From positions 18,487,812 through 18,551,811 of the forward strand of contig CM119264.1 of NCBI GenBank assembly GCA_051294375.1: a stretch of 64,000 nucleotides of DNA. The letters run 5' to 3'. The translations under genes were made by a program, and so were the position numbers. Source of the DNA: Paraspadella gotoi. Its lineage: Eukaryota; Chaetognatha. How positions within the stretch are numbered: the first letter of the stretch is position 1; the number at the start of each line of letters is the position of its first letter. Below are positions 11,501 through 23,839 of this stretch, piece by piece. The notes under the pieces were generated by a model. The model was given only the letters and a program-made list of their open reading frames with translations. It did not search any database and had not been told where the DNA came from.

Positions 11501-14190
11501 TATTTTCTCCTTTGTAACGTGTCGGTTTTCTTGCCACTCGATGTATATTTTTCGCCTCTTTCATCCTCTCATCAATTTCCTCCTTTTTCGCCTTTTCCTC
11601 CTCCTCCTCCTCCTCCTCCTCCACCTCGTCCGCCTTTCTCTTTCTCATCGACCTTCTCTCTCTCTCGCTGCCTCATCGAAGCCTCAAAGCTTCGGAGTTC
11701 TGGTGAAAGAGAAAAATACCATAAAGGGTCCCTCCTTTTCCGTCCTTATTGATGCATCAGTGCAGCCGCTTCCACCGCGGCCACCGCCGCGGCGCTCGCG
11801 TTTCACGACGACGANNNNNNNNNNNNNNNNNNNNNNNNNNNNNNNNNNNNNNNNNNNNNNNNNNNNNNNNNNNNNNNNNNNNNNNNNNNNNNNNNNNNNN
11901 NNNNNNNNNNNNNNNNNNNNNNNNNNNNNNNNNNNNNNNNNNNNNNNNNNNNNNNNNNNNNNNNNNNNNNNNNNNNNNNNNNNNNNNNNNNNNNNNNNNN
12001 NNNNNNNNNNNNNNNNNNNNTCTCTCTCTCTCAAACACAAGAACACACCGTCTCTCGCTCTCTCACATGCAGCCAAATGAGACTCGGCCGGACGAACGGA
12101 TGGGAATTCTTGGAAAACGAGATTCCAACCGGAATGGGGTGGAGAGGTGGGTAGTTTGGAGTTTAGGCGGGTCGNNNNNNNNNNNNNNNNNNNNNNNNNN
12201 NNNNNNNNNNNNNNNNNNNNNNNNNNNNNNNNNNNNNNNNNNNNNNNNNNNNNNNNNNNNNNNNNNNNNNNNNNNNNNNNNNNNNNNNNNNNNNNNNNNN
12301 NNNNNNNNNNNNNNNNNNNNNNNNNNNNNNNNNNNNNNNNNNNNNNNNNNNNNNNNNNNNNNNNNNNNNNNNNNNNNNNNNNNNNNNNNNNNNNNNNNNN
12401 NNNNNNNNNNNNNNNNNNNNNNNNNNNNNNNNNNNNNNNNNNNNNNNNNNNNNNNNNNNNNNNNNNNNNNNNNNNNNNNNNNNNNNNNNNNNNNNNNNNN
12501 NNNNNNNNGAGCGAGTGAAATTGATTTCAGAGGTGATCAAATCCGAGCAGAGGTGATGGAGCTTGGTAAAGAGGTGATTTAGGTCGGATAAAGAGGTGAT
12601 TGAAAGAGGACGAGGAAAGCACGGCCAAGTATCGATTGGACGAGATTCTCNNNNNNNNNNNNNNNNNNNNNNNNNNNNNNNNNNNNNNNNNNNNNNNNNN
12701 NNNNNNNNNNNNNNNNNNNNNNNNNNNNNNNNNNNNNNNNNNNNNNNNNNNNNNNNNNNNNNNNNNNNNNNNNNNNNNNNNNNNNNNNNNNNNNNNNNNN
12801 NNNNNNNNNNNNNNNNNNNNNNNNNNNNNNNNNNNNNNNNNNNNNNNNNNNNNNNNNNNNNNNNNNNNNNNNNNNNNNNNNNNNNNNNNNNNNNNNNNNN
12901 NNNNNNNNNNNNNNNNNNNNNNNNNNNNNNNNNNNGAAGTGATTAAAGTTTGGTGAGATGAAAGCCGCGACGCCTCCGCCGGGGCCGCGTCCGCCGCCGG
13001 CGCCGCCTCGGCCTATCCCCGCCCGCGGAGCCCACGCCCTCGCCTTTTAAGCGGCGCCAAGACGCCGTTCTTACACGCCCCTTTCTTGTCTCGTGCCATC
13101 TCAGCTTTCCCTCCCCTTTTCCTCCCCTCCGTCCTTTGACTTCCCAACCCCTTCCTCTCGTCACGCGGATTCACGTTTCTTTTCAAACAACTCCGCTTCG
13201 TGATTCAGTTGTTGACGAATCATTCTGACGCGAAAGAATCGAAAAGGGGGGAGGTGANNNNNNNNNNCTGGTTTATCGCTGCTACTAGTCTCTTTGATTC
13301 TCTTCAGTCAAGTTGCTTTCATTTCACGTCAGCGACGCGTGAGAGAACGAGACAGCAAGCTGGGAGAGAGAGAGAAAAGGGAGAGATAAAATGGAAGAAA
13401 GAAAAAACGAACTCTTCTGCTTTCTCCGTTTTTTTAAAGGGGAGAAGAGGGGGAAGCGTCGAAGCCGCTGGAGGAATCCACGTTCTCTTTTCAAAGATGG
13501 CCGACATGAGCAGAAANNNNNNNNNNNNNNNNNNNNNNNNNNNNNNNNNNNNNNNNNNNNNNNNNNNNNNNNNNNNNNNNNNNNNNNNNNNNNNNNNNNN
13601 NNNNNNNNNNNNNNNNNNNNNNNNNNNNNNNNNNNNNNNNNNNNNNNNNNNNNNNNNNNNNNNNNNNNNNNNNNNNNNNNNNNNNNNNNNNNNNNNNNNN
13701 NNNNNNNNNNNNNNNNNNNNNNNNNNNNNNNNNNNNNNNNNNNNNNNNNNNNNNNNNNNNNNNNNNNNNNNNNNNNNNNNNNGAAAGGGTTTAAAAAGGA
13801 AAATGCGAGGCGGAGGATAAATAGAAATGTGCCTCATGCTTGACATGAGCAAGATTATGGGAATGGGGAATCCGATGCAGGATTCACCAGGGGGAAAGGT
13901 GGAAGGCTGAGGGGGTGGGGTGGTTGGTAAGTGTGGTGGAGAAGAAAAAGCATCGTTAGAGGAAGCAGACGGGATGAAAGGGTTGGTAAGGATGTTGAGA
14001 GAGAGAGGAGAAGGACTGAAAAGGGAGAGAGTATGGCAACGAATTAGTAGAAGGCAGGAGCTGCGTCGGGGTCGCCGGAAAAATTTTGGGGGCCAAGAAA
14101 TGAAAAATGGGTGGATTATGGAAAAAGCGGCGAGTCGCGCGCAGAGAACGAGATGGATGGCGTAGATCGAACGGAACATGGGAAAAGGAA
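11501..14190. other. Gap-broken, low-complexity intergenic DNA
   Basis: Gaps at 11,815-12,020, 12,175-12,508, 12,651-12,935, 13,258-13,267 and 13,517-13,782 interrupt CT/GA-rich sequence with a (CCT)n run at 11,596-11,630 and GAGGTGAT-type repeats at 12,530-12,605. No supported exon is visible. Open frames across N runs are meaningless. Confidence 0.5.
12959..13085. promoter_or_regulatory. CpG-dense block, possible promoter
   Basis: About 125 bp of nearly pure G+C with very dense CpG (CCGCCGCCGGCGCCGCC) followed by TTTTAAGC. It stands out from the A/G-rich neighbours. It could be a CpG-rich core promoter or a first exon; no downstream ORF confirms either. Confidence 0.3.
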
Positions 14191-14762
14191 AAGGGAAAGG
14201 ATATAGAAGAAAAAAGGGAAAATAGTAAAACAGGAGAGTAAGAGATGGCGGAAAAAATAGGCTGGAAAAACCATGAGAGTATCGGAAGAAAAGACATGAG
14301 GAAGAAACCGAACGTCAAACGTCGTAATTAATGAGAGGAAAAAAACATTTGTCGGCTGCGAAGGAGAAAGAAGCGAAGGAGAAAAAACGTAAACGAGGAA
14401 GATGAAGATAAAAACGGAATAAAAAGAAGTAAAAAGAAAGAAAGAAATTTCTCTCCCTCTCTAACGCATCGAAGGAGACACGGGGACAAATATGAAAAAA
14501 GAAGCCATAAATGATGACGCGAAAAATAAGAAAAAAGGGAACTCGCATGAGCCTAGCTTGCTTGCTCAGTCACGAATAAACTCATTAGAGTATGTACACT
14601 AAGTATGTACACTACATACTATAAGTATGTACACTGTACACGTATAATCCCTCTCACATGGACACACTCCACTATACACGCACTGAAACATCCAATGAAG
14701 CACTAACCACTAGCAGGCAAATATTATTAAAAACCGTAAAAACATCCCTTAAAGAAAAAATA

Positions 14763-15326
14763 CAGGGGTGGGACCATATATCTGGACAATACTTAACATC
14801 TTGCCCTGTCAGAACGATTTGAGATACAATAATAAAATAAGTGCTATAAAATTTTTATGGCTTTTTATTTTCATATACAATGAAACAAAGTAAATTTTTA
14901 AGTAACTCTAAGGCGTTGCGGTTGCTTTAAAAACATTTAGTCGATTTTATGTGAATACAATTAATTGTATATAATAAAAGCTATATTTATTAATATTTTT
15001 CAGTAATCGTTTTGTTATCTTTAAATTTTTCGATTTTCTGCTTTTTATATCTATACAAATTAATTTATTAAATTTGACCATAATAGTAACTTACCCAACC
15101 TTATCTATTTATTTTAAAAAACTTTTATTAAAAATGAAATGTATACCTGACCAAAAACATTTTTACAATACCAATAATGTTTTTATAAATGATTTTATTT
15201 AGTATATTTTAAATTGAGATCAAGCAATAAGTATTCAAATATTTTCCTATTTAGATTTCAAAAATTATTAACAGTTTTATAGAAATGATATTTAAAATTT
15301 TGTCCGGATATATGGTCTCACCCCTG
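14763..15326. mobile_element. MITE with CAGGGGTG inverted termini, copy A
   Basis: The left end CAGGGGTGGGACCATATATC and the right end (inverse CAGGGGTGAGACCATATATC) match at about 25 of 27 positions. The element is flanked by TA on both sides (14,761-14,762 and 15,327-15,328). A 564-bp A+T-rich interior without ORF and a TA target site point to a non-autonomous Tc1/mariner-type element, although the CAGGGG start is also seen in hAT elements. The flanks show no 8-bp duplication. Confidence 0.85.
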
Positions 15327-17239
15327 TAAATGATGGAACTCCGGAGGTGAATTTATCTGCGCAAAGATGAAGAGCTCACCTTCGTACGAGTAGCACCTCC
15401 CGGGGGGGAGAGAGAGAGAGAGCGAGAGAGAGAGAGAGCGAGAGAAGAGAGAGAGAGAGGACCGAAGACGGAGGAGAAGAGATAGAGAGAAGAGAGAGAG
15501 AGGAGGAGAGAGTTGAAAACGCGCCAACGCAAAACAGACAGCAAAGATGCTGAAAAGAGAGAAAGGCTATCGAAAATAAAAAGGATGCAGAACCGATTTG
15601 AATTTGATCGTAAAAAAGCGAGAAAAGATTATGATGAAAGAAGAAAGGCCAGTGAGAGAGTTAATGAGAAGATTCTATTAAAAAGAGAGGGCAAGAGAGT
15701 GTCTAATTTTTGATGCGTTGAGCGTGGGCAATGATAAGCGTAATTGGTACCAATCAAGTTTGATGAAGACAGAGAAATAAGTCGTGGGGAAAAAAACGTG
15801 ACTAGGCGAGAGTTTCATTGAGCTTTAAGATGACAATTATCTTATAATCATAATCTTATAATTATAATAATGATATAATGATATTTTTATGATATATAAT
15901 GATAATCATAATAATTATAGTTATTATTATATTTAATTACGTTATGTTTACTTCTTAAGATAGAAAAAGTCAAATACGAAACCAATTTTATTCAATTACA
16001 GATGATTGTTCTCAACATCTACGCTCTTCGATGTCTGCTCATTTTTCAACCACGCCTCAACTTCTCAATATCTTCTCCTCCATGTTTTCTCAACTTCTCT
16101 TCAATCTTTCAATAACTTCTCGTCAACGTCGCCTCCACCTCGTCTCGATCCTCCCCTACTTCTTCTTATCACGCGTTTCGACGATAACGATCTTTTTGCT
16201 TATGACGAATGAGCTGCGATGATTGATTAATGTCTCGGGTTAAACGAAACCATCGACGTGGGCGTCTCTGTCAGGCGACGGCGGCGGCGCTGGCGGCGGC
16301 GGCGNNNNNNNNNNCGGTGGCGGCGTTAATAAACAAGAGGCCGCGGGGAGAGCGGCCTTGATTACAACCGATAATATGAGAGGAGGCATTACTATGTTCA
16401 TGCAAAACCATAGACGACCGAAGCCGCCTTTGCCGCAATCGATGACTTTCTCGGTACCTCCTCTCCGCAACTCAGTTGTTTAAACTGTCAAGAAATGACG
16501 TAAATATCGTCGAATGTCAGACGGTTGTCATTAAGGAGTCGTTTCTCTCCGTTCCAGTTTTCCAGTCACCTCAGCCTCCGGTTTCCCATTTTTTTCTTTT
16601 TCCGCATTTTTTTCCTTTTTCTCTTTTTTTTTCCTTCTCTTTTCTTCCATCTTAGTTTCCTTTTTTTTCCCCTGTTTTCCCTTCGACGTCGTTTTCGCGC
16701 TGCTTGGCATGAAAATGATTCTCTCTCTCTNNNNNNNNNNNNNNNNNNNNNNNNNNNNNNNNNNNNNNNNNNNNNNNNNNNNNNNNNNNNNNNNNNNNNN
16801 NNNNNNNNNNNNNNNNNNNNNNNNNNNNNNNNNNNNNNNNNNNNNNNNNNNNNNNNNNNNNNNNNNNNNNNNNNNNNNNNNNNNNNNNNNTCTCTCTCTC
16901 TCTCTCTCTCTCCCCACGGTCGCAAGACTCAGCGCTGAATCCACTTTTCCTGTTTTATTTCTTTTTCTTTCCATTTTTTCTTCAATTTTTCTTTTCATTC
17001 TCTCTCTCTATCTCTCAATAACTCTTCGTATCAGTGTCTTCCTCGCCCCTGTCCCTCTCTAATTCTTTCCGCTCGCTCTCTCGCTCTTTCCCGCTCTCTG
17101 ACACTCTATTTCGCTCCTATTATTTCCACCTTCCCACCTTTTTCAGATTTTCTCTCTTCCCTCTGCCCCACCCTTTTCCCATTATCTCCCCGGTCTCTTT
17201 CTTCCCCTTTCCCTCCGGCCTCGGGATCCTAGGTGTTGG

Positions 17240-17700
17240 TTTTTATGGTCTTCTGACGCAACTCAAAGGCAATTACCGCCGCTGCTGTCGAAACGGCAGC
17301 AGCAGCGGCTGCGGCGGCGGAAGATCCCCATCGTCGCGCTGCGGCCCAGTAGACGCCGCTGCGAAAACCAACGGCCGCGTCGCCGCGTCGCCGGCCATTC
17401 TCGGCGTCGCTCTCGGCTTACTTTCTCCTCTTCTTCTCCCTCCCGCCCCCCCCCTTCATCCGGCCGTCCACACCGACGGACGACGACGCCGGACCTTGTG
17501 GCGCGCCGTCGAAGAATCCGGCACCGCCCACGGATATCGCGCTCACATCCGGGTGCCAAGTCTCTCCCGACGACTTCACCGGATACCTGGTTAAAGAAGC
17601 GGATGTTATTCCTCGCTTTACACGCTTCCTTTCCACGTCGTTTCGGGGTCGTCGTCGCCTTGGCCGTCTTCGTCGTCGTCGCCCTCAACATATAGCGCCT
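17240..17700. other. CpG-rich block of unknown role (copy A)
   Basis: About 460 bp of high G+C with GCAGCAGCAGCGG, GTCGTCGTCGTC and dense CpG, repeated at 22,030-22,495. Several frames stay open by composition, but the frames differ between the copies because of indels and none shows a recognisable domain. It could be a promoter/CpG island or an exon (for example a frame reading DIALTSGCQVSPDDF). Confidence 0.3.
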
Positions 17701-18779
17701 TTTCTTAATTCCTTCTTTCATACTTTAGGTTTTTGCCATAAAAATAATTCGGCCTGACGTTTTTCGTGACGACCGATAAGCCTGACTCTTTTATCCCCNN
17801 NNNNNNNNNNNNNNNNNNNNNNNNNNNNNNNNNNNNNNNNNNNNNNNNNNNNNNNNNNNNNNNNNNNNNNNNNNNNNNNNNNNNNNNNNNNNNNNNNNNN
17901 NNNNNNNNNNNNNNNNNNNNNNNNNNNNNNNNNNNNNNNNNNNNNNNNNNNNNNNNNNNNNNNNNNNNNNNNNNNNNNNNNNNNNNNNNNNNNNNNNNNN
18001 NNNNNNNNNNNNNNNNNNNNNNNNNNNNNNNNNNNNNNNNNNNNNNNNNNNNNNNNNNNNNNNNNNNNNNNNNNNNNNNNNNNNTTTTTTTTTTACCGCT
18101 TCTCTCGCCGCGTCTCTGTTTAACGCGAATAATATGCAAAGAGCTAAACGACGATCGCTTTCAATCGCGTCCTTTCGCTTTGGAAATCGCAGACGGACGT
18201 TTTCATCCTACAATAAGATCGTCTCTTAATCGGATCGAGAGAGGAAAGAGATGACGACTCGAGCGGGAGGATAAATAATTTGCGGATAACCAATATCTTC
18301 TTTGTCGTCGTCGTCGTCTTCGTCGGAGTTGTGGGAGTTGATGTCGTTATCTACTAATCTTTGATTCGTTCAGAGATTCTTGAACTTCATGTCATGTCAT
18401 GTTCCCTCTGTGTTCCGCCGTCGCGGCATGAGTCTCACCAATTTCAAGATGGCGAGGGCCCCCCCACCTCTTTACTGCCCACCAATACCGCACGGATCGA
18501 TGAGGGTCCGGCCTCTTTAGCGATGACGCTCTCAGCCTCCTCCTCCACTTTCTCCTTCTCCTCCTCCTCCCTCCAGCGATGGTCATCTCGTCTTTGCTTT
18601 TTTCTCTTTCTCTCGGTCTTCGCCATCCGAGCATCATGGATTTGCACCGTTTGCAGAAAGGCACCAACATCGATGAAGAGAACCCAGAGCGCGGAGCGGC
18701 GAACACCGGACCGCAAATGGCTGCGGAAATCTGCGAAGAAACAAAAAATAGGGGATAAAGGGATAAAGGAAGAATATGG

Positions 18780-18836
18780 AGAAAAGGGAAAAGGGAAAAG
18801 GGAAAAGGGAAAAGGGAAAAGGGAAAAGGGAAAAGA
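18780..18836. repeat. GGGAAAA minisatellite
   Basis: About seven tandem copies of a 7-bp unit GGGAAAA. The counterpart in copy B (23,465-23,512) has one or two units less and shortened A runs. Confidence 0.85.
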
Positions 18837-19037
18837 CAGAGGGTGAAAAAAGGTGAAGGAAGATGAAGAGGTGAAGCATTGAGAAGAAACAAGTTAACAA
18901 TTTGAAATGAGCTCTTTTTTAACACAAAGCTGGAGGTTTCTCAGTAGAGAGAAATGTCGATAGATTTAAACATGTGAGATAAAGTCAGTGAAGAAGTCCA
19001 AAGAGATGAAGATAAAAAGAGTTCTAACAGATTCGAG

Positions 19038-19062
19038 NNNNNNNNNNNNNNNNNNNNNNNNN
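19038..19062. other. 25-N gap between two homologous copies
   Basis: Exactly 25 N separate copy A's end from copy B's start. The same size occurs at 1,428-1,452, 2,503-2,527, 39,564-39,588 and 50,339-50,363, which suggests a fixed placeholder for overlapping or over-filled gaps rather than a measured distance. Confidence 0.8.
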
Positions 19063-21612
19063 AGGGAAAGGATATAGAAGAAAAAAGGGAAAATAGTAAA
19101 ACAGAGAGTAATAGATGGCGGAAAAAATAGCTGGAAAAACCATGAGAGTATCGGAAAGAAAAGACATGAGGAAGAAACGAACGTCAAACGTCGTAATTAA
19201 TGAAGGAAAAAAATTTGTCGGCTGCGAAGGAGAAAGAAGCGAAGGAGAAAAAACGTAAAAACGAGAAGATGAGATTAAAAAACGGAATAAAAAGAAGTAA
19301 AAAGAAGAAAGAAATTTCTCTCCTCTCTAACGCATCGAAGAGACACGGGACAAATATGAAAAAAGAAGCCAATAAATGATGACGCGAAAAATAAGAAAAA
19401 AGGGAACTCGCATGAGCCTAGCTGCTTGCTCAGTCACGAATAAACTCATTAGAGTATGTACACTAAGTATGTACACTACATACTATAAGTATGTACACTG
19501 TACACGTATAATCCCTCTCACATGGACACACTCCACTATACACGCACTGAAACATCCAATGAAGCAATAACCACTAGCACGGCAAATATTATTAAAAACC
19601 GTAAAACATCCCTTAAAGAAAAAAATACAGGGGTGGGACCATATATCTGGACAATACTTAACATCTTGCCCTGTCAGAACGATTTGGAGATACAATAATA
19701 AAATAAGTGCTATAAAATTTTTATGGCTTTTTATTTCATATACAATGAAACAAAGTAAATTTTTAAGTAACTCTAAGGCGTTGCGGTTGCTTTAAAAACA
19801 TTTTAGTCGATTTTATGTGAATACAATATTGTATATAATAAAGCTATATTTATTAATTTTTCAGTAATCGTTTTGTTATCTTAATTTTTCGATTTCTGCT
19901 TTTTTATCTATACAAATTAATTTATTTATATCTCTAAAAAATTGACTATAATAGTAACTTACCCAACCTTCTATTATTTAAAAAATTTTTATTGAAAATG
20001 AAATGTATACCTTACCAAAAAACATTTTACAATACCAATAATGTTTTTATAAATGATTTTATTTAGTATATTTAAATTGAGATCAAGCAATAAGTATTCA
20101 AATATTTTTCTTCCAAATCGCGTGATAAAATATTATATATTAAATAAAAAATAAGAAAGAATATTATTTAAATATTTATTTAGATTTCAAAAATATTAAC
20201 AGTTTTATAGAATGATATTTAAAATTTTGTCCGGATATATGGTCTCACCCTGTAAATGATGGACTCCGGAGTGAATTTATCTGCGCCAAGATGAAGAGCT
20301 CACCTTCGTACGAGTAGCACCTCCGGGGGGAGAGAGAGAGAGAGCGAGAGAGAGAGCGAGGAAGAGAGAGAGAAGAGAGAGGAAGAGAGAGAGAGAAGAG
20401 GAGAGAGAGAGAGAGTTGAAACGCGCAACGCAAACAGAACAGCAAAGATGCTGAAAAGAGAGAAAGGCTATCGAAAATAAAAAGGATGCAGAACCGATTT
20501 GATTTGATCGTAAAAAAGCGAGAAAGATTATGATGAAAGAAGAAAGGCCAGTGAGAGAGTTAATGAGAAGATTCTATTAAAAAGAGAGGGCAAGAGAGTG
20601 TCTAATTTTTGATGCGTTGAGCGTGGCAATGATAAGCGTAATTGGTACCAATCAAGTTTGATAAAGACAGAGAAATAAGTCGTGGGGAAAAAAACGTGAC
20701 TAGGCGAGAGTTTCATTAAGCTTTAAGATGACAATTATCTTATAATCATAATCTTATAATTATAATAATGATATAATGATATTATTATGATATATAATGA
20801 TAATCATATAATTATAGTTATTATATATTTAATTACGTTATGTTTACTTCTTAAGATAGAAAAAGTCAAATACGAAACCAATTTTATTCAATTACAGATG
20901 ATTGTTCTCAACATCTACGCTCTTCGATGTCTGCTCATTTTTCAACCACGCCTCAACTCTCAATATCTTCTCCTCCATGTTTCTCAACTTCTCTTCAATC
21001 TTTCAATAACTTCTCGTCAACGTCGCCTCCACCTCGTCTCGATCCTCCCTACTTCTTCTTATCACGCGTTTTCGACGATAACGATCTTTTTGCTTATGAC
21101 GAATGAGCTGCGATGATTGATTAATGTCTCGGGTTAAACGAAACCATCGACGTGGGCGTCTCTGTAGGCGACGGCGGCGGCGCTGGCGGCGGCGGTGGCG
21201 GCGGCGGCGGTGGCGGCATTAATAAACAAGAGGCCGCGGGAGAGCGGCCTTGATTACAACCGATAATATGAGAGGAGCATTACTATGTTCATGCAAAACC
21301 ATAGACGACCGAAGCCGCCTTTCCGCAATCGATGACTTTCTCGGTACCTCCTTCTCCGCAACTCAGTTGTTTAAACTGTCAAGAAATGACGTAAATATCG
21401 TCGAATGTCAGACCGTTGTCATTAAGAGTCGTTTCTCTCCGTTCCCAGTTTTCAGTCACCTCAGCCTCCGGTTTCCCATTTTTTTTCTTTTTCCGCATTT
21501 TTTTCCTTTTTTCTCTTTTTTTTCCTTCTCTTTTCTTCCATCTTAGTTTCCTTTTTTTTCCCCTGTTTTCCCTTCGACGTCGTTTTCGCGCTGCTTGGCC
21601 ATGAAATGATTC

Positions 21613-21683
<71 letters not shown>

Positions 21684-23717
21684 CTCGTCTCTCTCTCTCT
21701 CTTCTCTCCCCACGTCGCAAGACTCAGCGCTAAATCCACTTTTCATGTTTTTATTTCTTTTTCCTTTCCATTTTTTCTTCAATTTTTTCTTTTCATTCTC
21801 TCTCTCTATCTCTCAATAACTCTTCGTATCAGTGTCTTCTCGCCCCTGTCCCTCTCTAATTCTTTCCGCTCGCTCTCTCGCTCTTTCCCGCTCTCTGACA
21901 CTCTATTTCGCTCCTATTATTTCCACCTTTCCCACCTTTTTCAGATTTTTTCTCTCTTCCCTCTGCCCCACCCTTTTCATTATCTCCCCGGTCTCTTTCT
22001 TCCCCTTTCCCCTCCGGCCTCGGGATCCTAGGTGGTTTTTATGGTCTTCTGACGCAAACTCAAAGGCAATACCGTCGCTGCTGTCGAAACGGCAGCAGCA
22101 GCGGCTGCGGCGGCGGAAGATCCCCATCGTCGCGCTGCGGCCCAGTAGACGCCGCTGCGAAAACCAACGGCCGCGTCGCCGCGTCGCCGGCCATTCTCGG
22201 CGTCGCTCTCGGCTTACTTTCTCCTCTTCTTCTCCCTCCCGCCCCCCCCCTTCATCCGGCCGTCCACACCGACGGACGACGACCGCCGGCCTTGTGGCGC
22301 GCCGTCGAAGAATCCGGCAACGCCCACGGATATCGCGCTCACATCCGGGTGCCAAGTCTCTCCCGACGACTTCACCGGGATACCTGGTTAAAGAAGCGGA
22401 TGTTATTCCTTCGCTTACACGCTTCCTTCCACGTCGTTTCGGGGTCGTCGTCGCCTTGGCCGTCTTCGTCGTCGTCGCCCTCAACATATAGCGCCTTTTC
22501 TTAATTCCTTCTTTCATACTTTAGGTTTTTTGCCATAAAAAATAATTCGGCCTGGACGTTTTTCGTGACGACCGATAAGCCTGACTCTTTTATCCCCATC
22601 CCCATCTCTTCCTTCCTCTTTTTTTATTTCCCCTCTACTAAATCCCCTTCCGACCCCTTAACCCCTTCCTCTCCCCCCCTCGCCCCCACCCCATTCCCCT
22701 TTGAACCGCGCGGCGATTTGCATGCAAATCGCGAAAGCGACGAACGCGCTACGAGCGAGGCGGCAACGCGTCCGCTTTTTTTTTTACCGCTTCTCTCGCC
22801 GCGGTCTCTGTTTAACGCGAATATATGCAAAGAGCTAAACGACGATCGCTTTCAATCGCGTCCTTTCGCTTTGGAAATCGCAGACCGCGTCATTTCATCC
22901 TACAATAAGCATCGTCTCTAATCGGATCGAGAGAGGAAAGAGATGACGACTCGAGCGGGAGGATAATAATTTGCGGATAACCAATATCTTCTTGTCGTAG
23001 TCGTCGTCTTCGTCGGAGTTGTGGGAGTTGATGTCGTTATCTACTAATCTTGATTCGTTCAGAGGATTCTTGAACTTCATGTCATGTCATGTTCCCTCTG
23101 TGTTCCGCCGTCGCGGCATGAGTCTCACAATTTCAGATGGCGAGGGCCCCCCCACCTCTTTACTGCCCACCAATACCGCCACGGATCGATGAGGGTCCGG
23201 CCTCTTAGCGATGACGCTCTCAGCCTCCTCCTCCACTTTCCCTTCTCCTCCTCCTCCTCCAACGATGGTCATCTCGTCTTTGCTTTTTTCTCTTTCTCTC
23301 GGTCTTCGCCATCGAGCATCATGGATTTTGCACCGTTTGCAGAAAGGCACCAACATCGATGATAGAGAACCAGAGCGCGAGCGGCGAACACGACGAAATG
23401 GCTTGCGGAAATCTGCGAAGAAACAAAAAATAGGGGATAAAGGGATAAAGGAAGAATATGGAGAAAAGGAAAGGGAAAAGGGAAAGGGAAAAGGGAAAAG
23501 GGAAAAGGGAAAAGACAGAGGGTGAAAAAAGTGAAGGGAAGATGAAGAGGTGAAGCATTGAGAAGAAACAAAGTTAACAATTTGAAATGAGCTCTTTTTT
23601 AAACACAAAGCTGGAGGTTTCTCAGTAGAGAGAAATGTCGATAGATTTAAACATGTGAGATAAAGTCAGTGAAGAAGTCCAAAGAGATGAAGATAAAAAG
23701 AGTTCTAACAGATCGAG
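19063..23717 (+). repeat. Tandem segmental duplication 1, copy B
   Basis: Matches copy A over its whole length. Nearly all differences I checked are single-base indels, mostly in homopolymers, with few substitutions. One larger difference is about 65 extra bp at ~20,110-20,177 inside the MITE. Where copy A has N runs, copy B shows CT repeat (21,615-21,705) and unique sequence (22,598-22,785). Confidence 0.9.
19628..20252. mobile_element. MITE with CAGGGGTG inverted termini, copy B
   Basis: Same element as 14,763-15,326 at the equivalent position, so it was duplicated with the segment rather than inserted independently. It is about 60 bp longer because of an interior A+T-rich block missing from copy A; the right terminus has lost one C. 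Confidence 0.85.
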
Positions 23718-23763
23718 GCACTCGTGGAGAATTCGAGGATCATATCGCCTCTTGAGAAAGAGA

Positions 23764-23839
<76 letters not shown>

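Larger units (their letters stand above)
14192..19037 (+). repeat. Tandem segmental duplication 1, copy A
   Basis: About 4.85 kb recurring in the same order at 19,063-23,717, immediately beyond a 25-N gap. Copy A contains gaps (16,305-16,314, 16,731-16,890, 17,799-18,084) that copy B fills. Content in order: GTATGTACACTA short repeats (~14,590-14,640), a TA-flanked MITE, a GA tract, an AT-rich patch (15,830-15,950), a CT gap, a CpG-rich block and a GGGAAAA minisatellite. No intact gene is shared by the two copies. Confidence 0.9.

Noticed and set aside
15513-15713. Lys/Arg-rich 66-codon frame in duplication copy A
   Set aside because: It is purine-rich by composition and the frame is not kept in copy B.
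18780-18836. Regularly repeated GGGAAAA units considered as a CRISPR or telomere-like array
   Set aside because: The units are 7 bp with no spacers, and GGGAAAA is not a known telomere unit here. It is a simple minisatellite.
21379-21782. Arg-Glu repeat frames of 80-113 codons
   Set aside because: They are translations of CT/GA dinucleotide repeat. The same applies to the frames at 23,724-23,973, 25,536-25,775, 31,401-31,742, 43,655-43,909 and 51,684-52,014.
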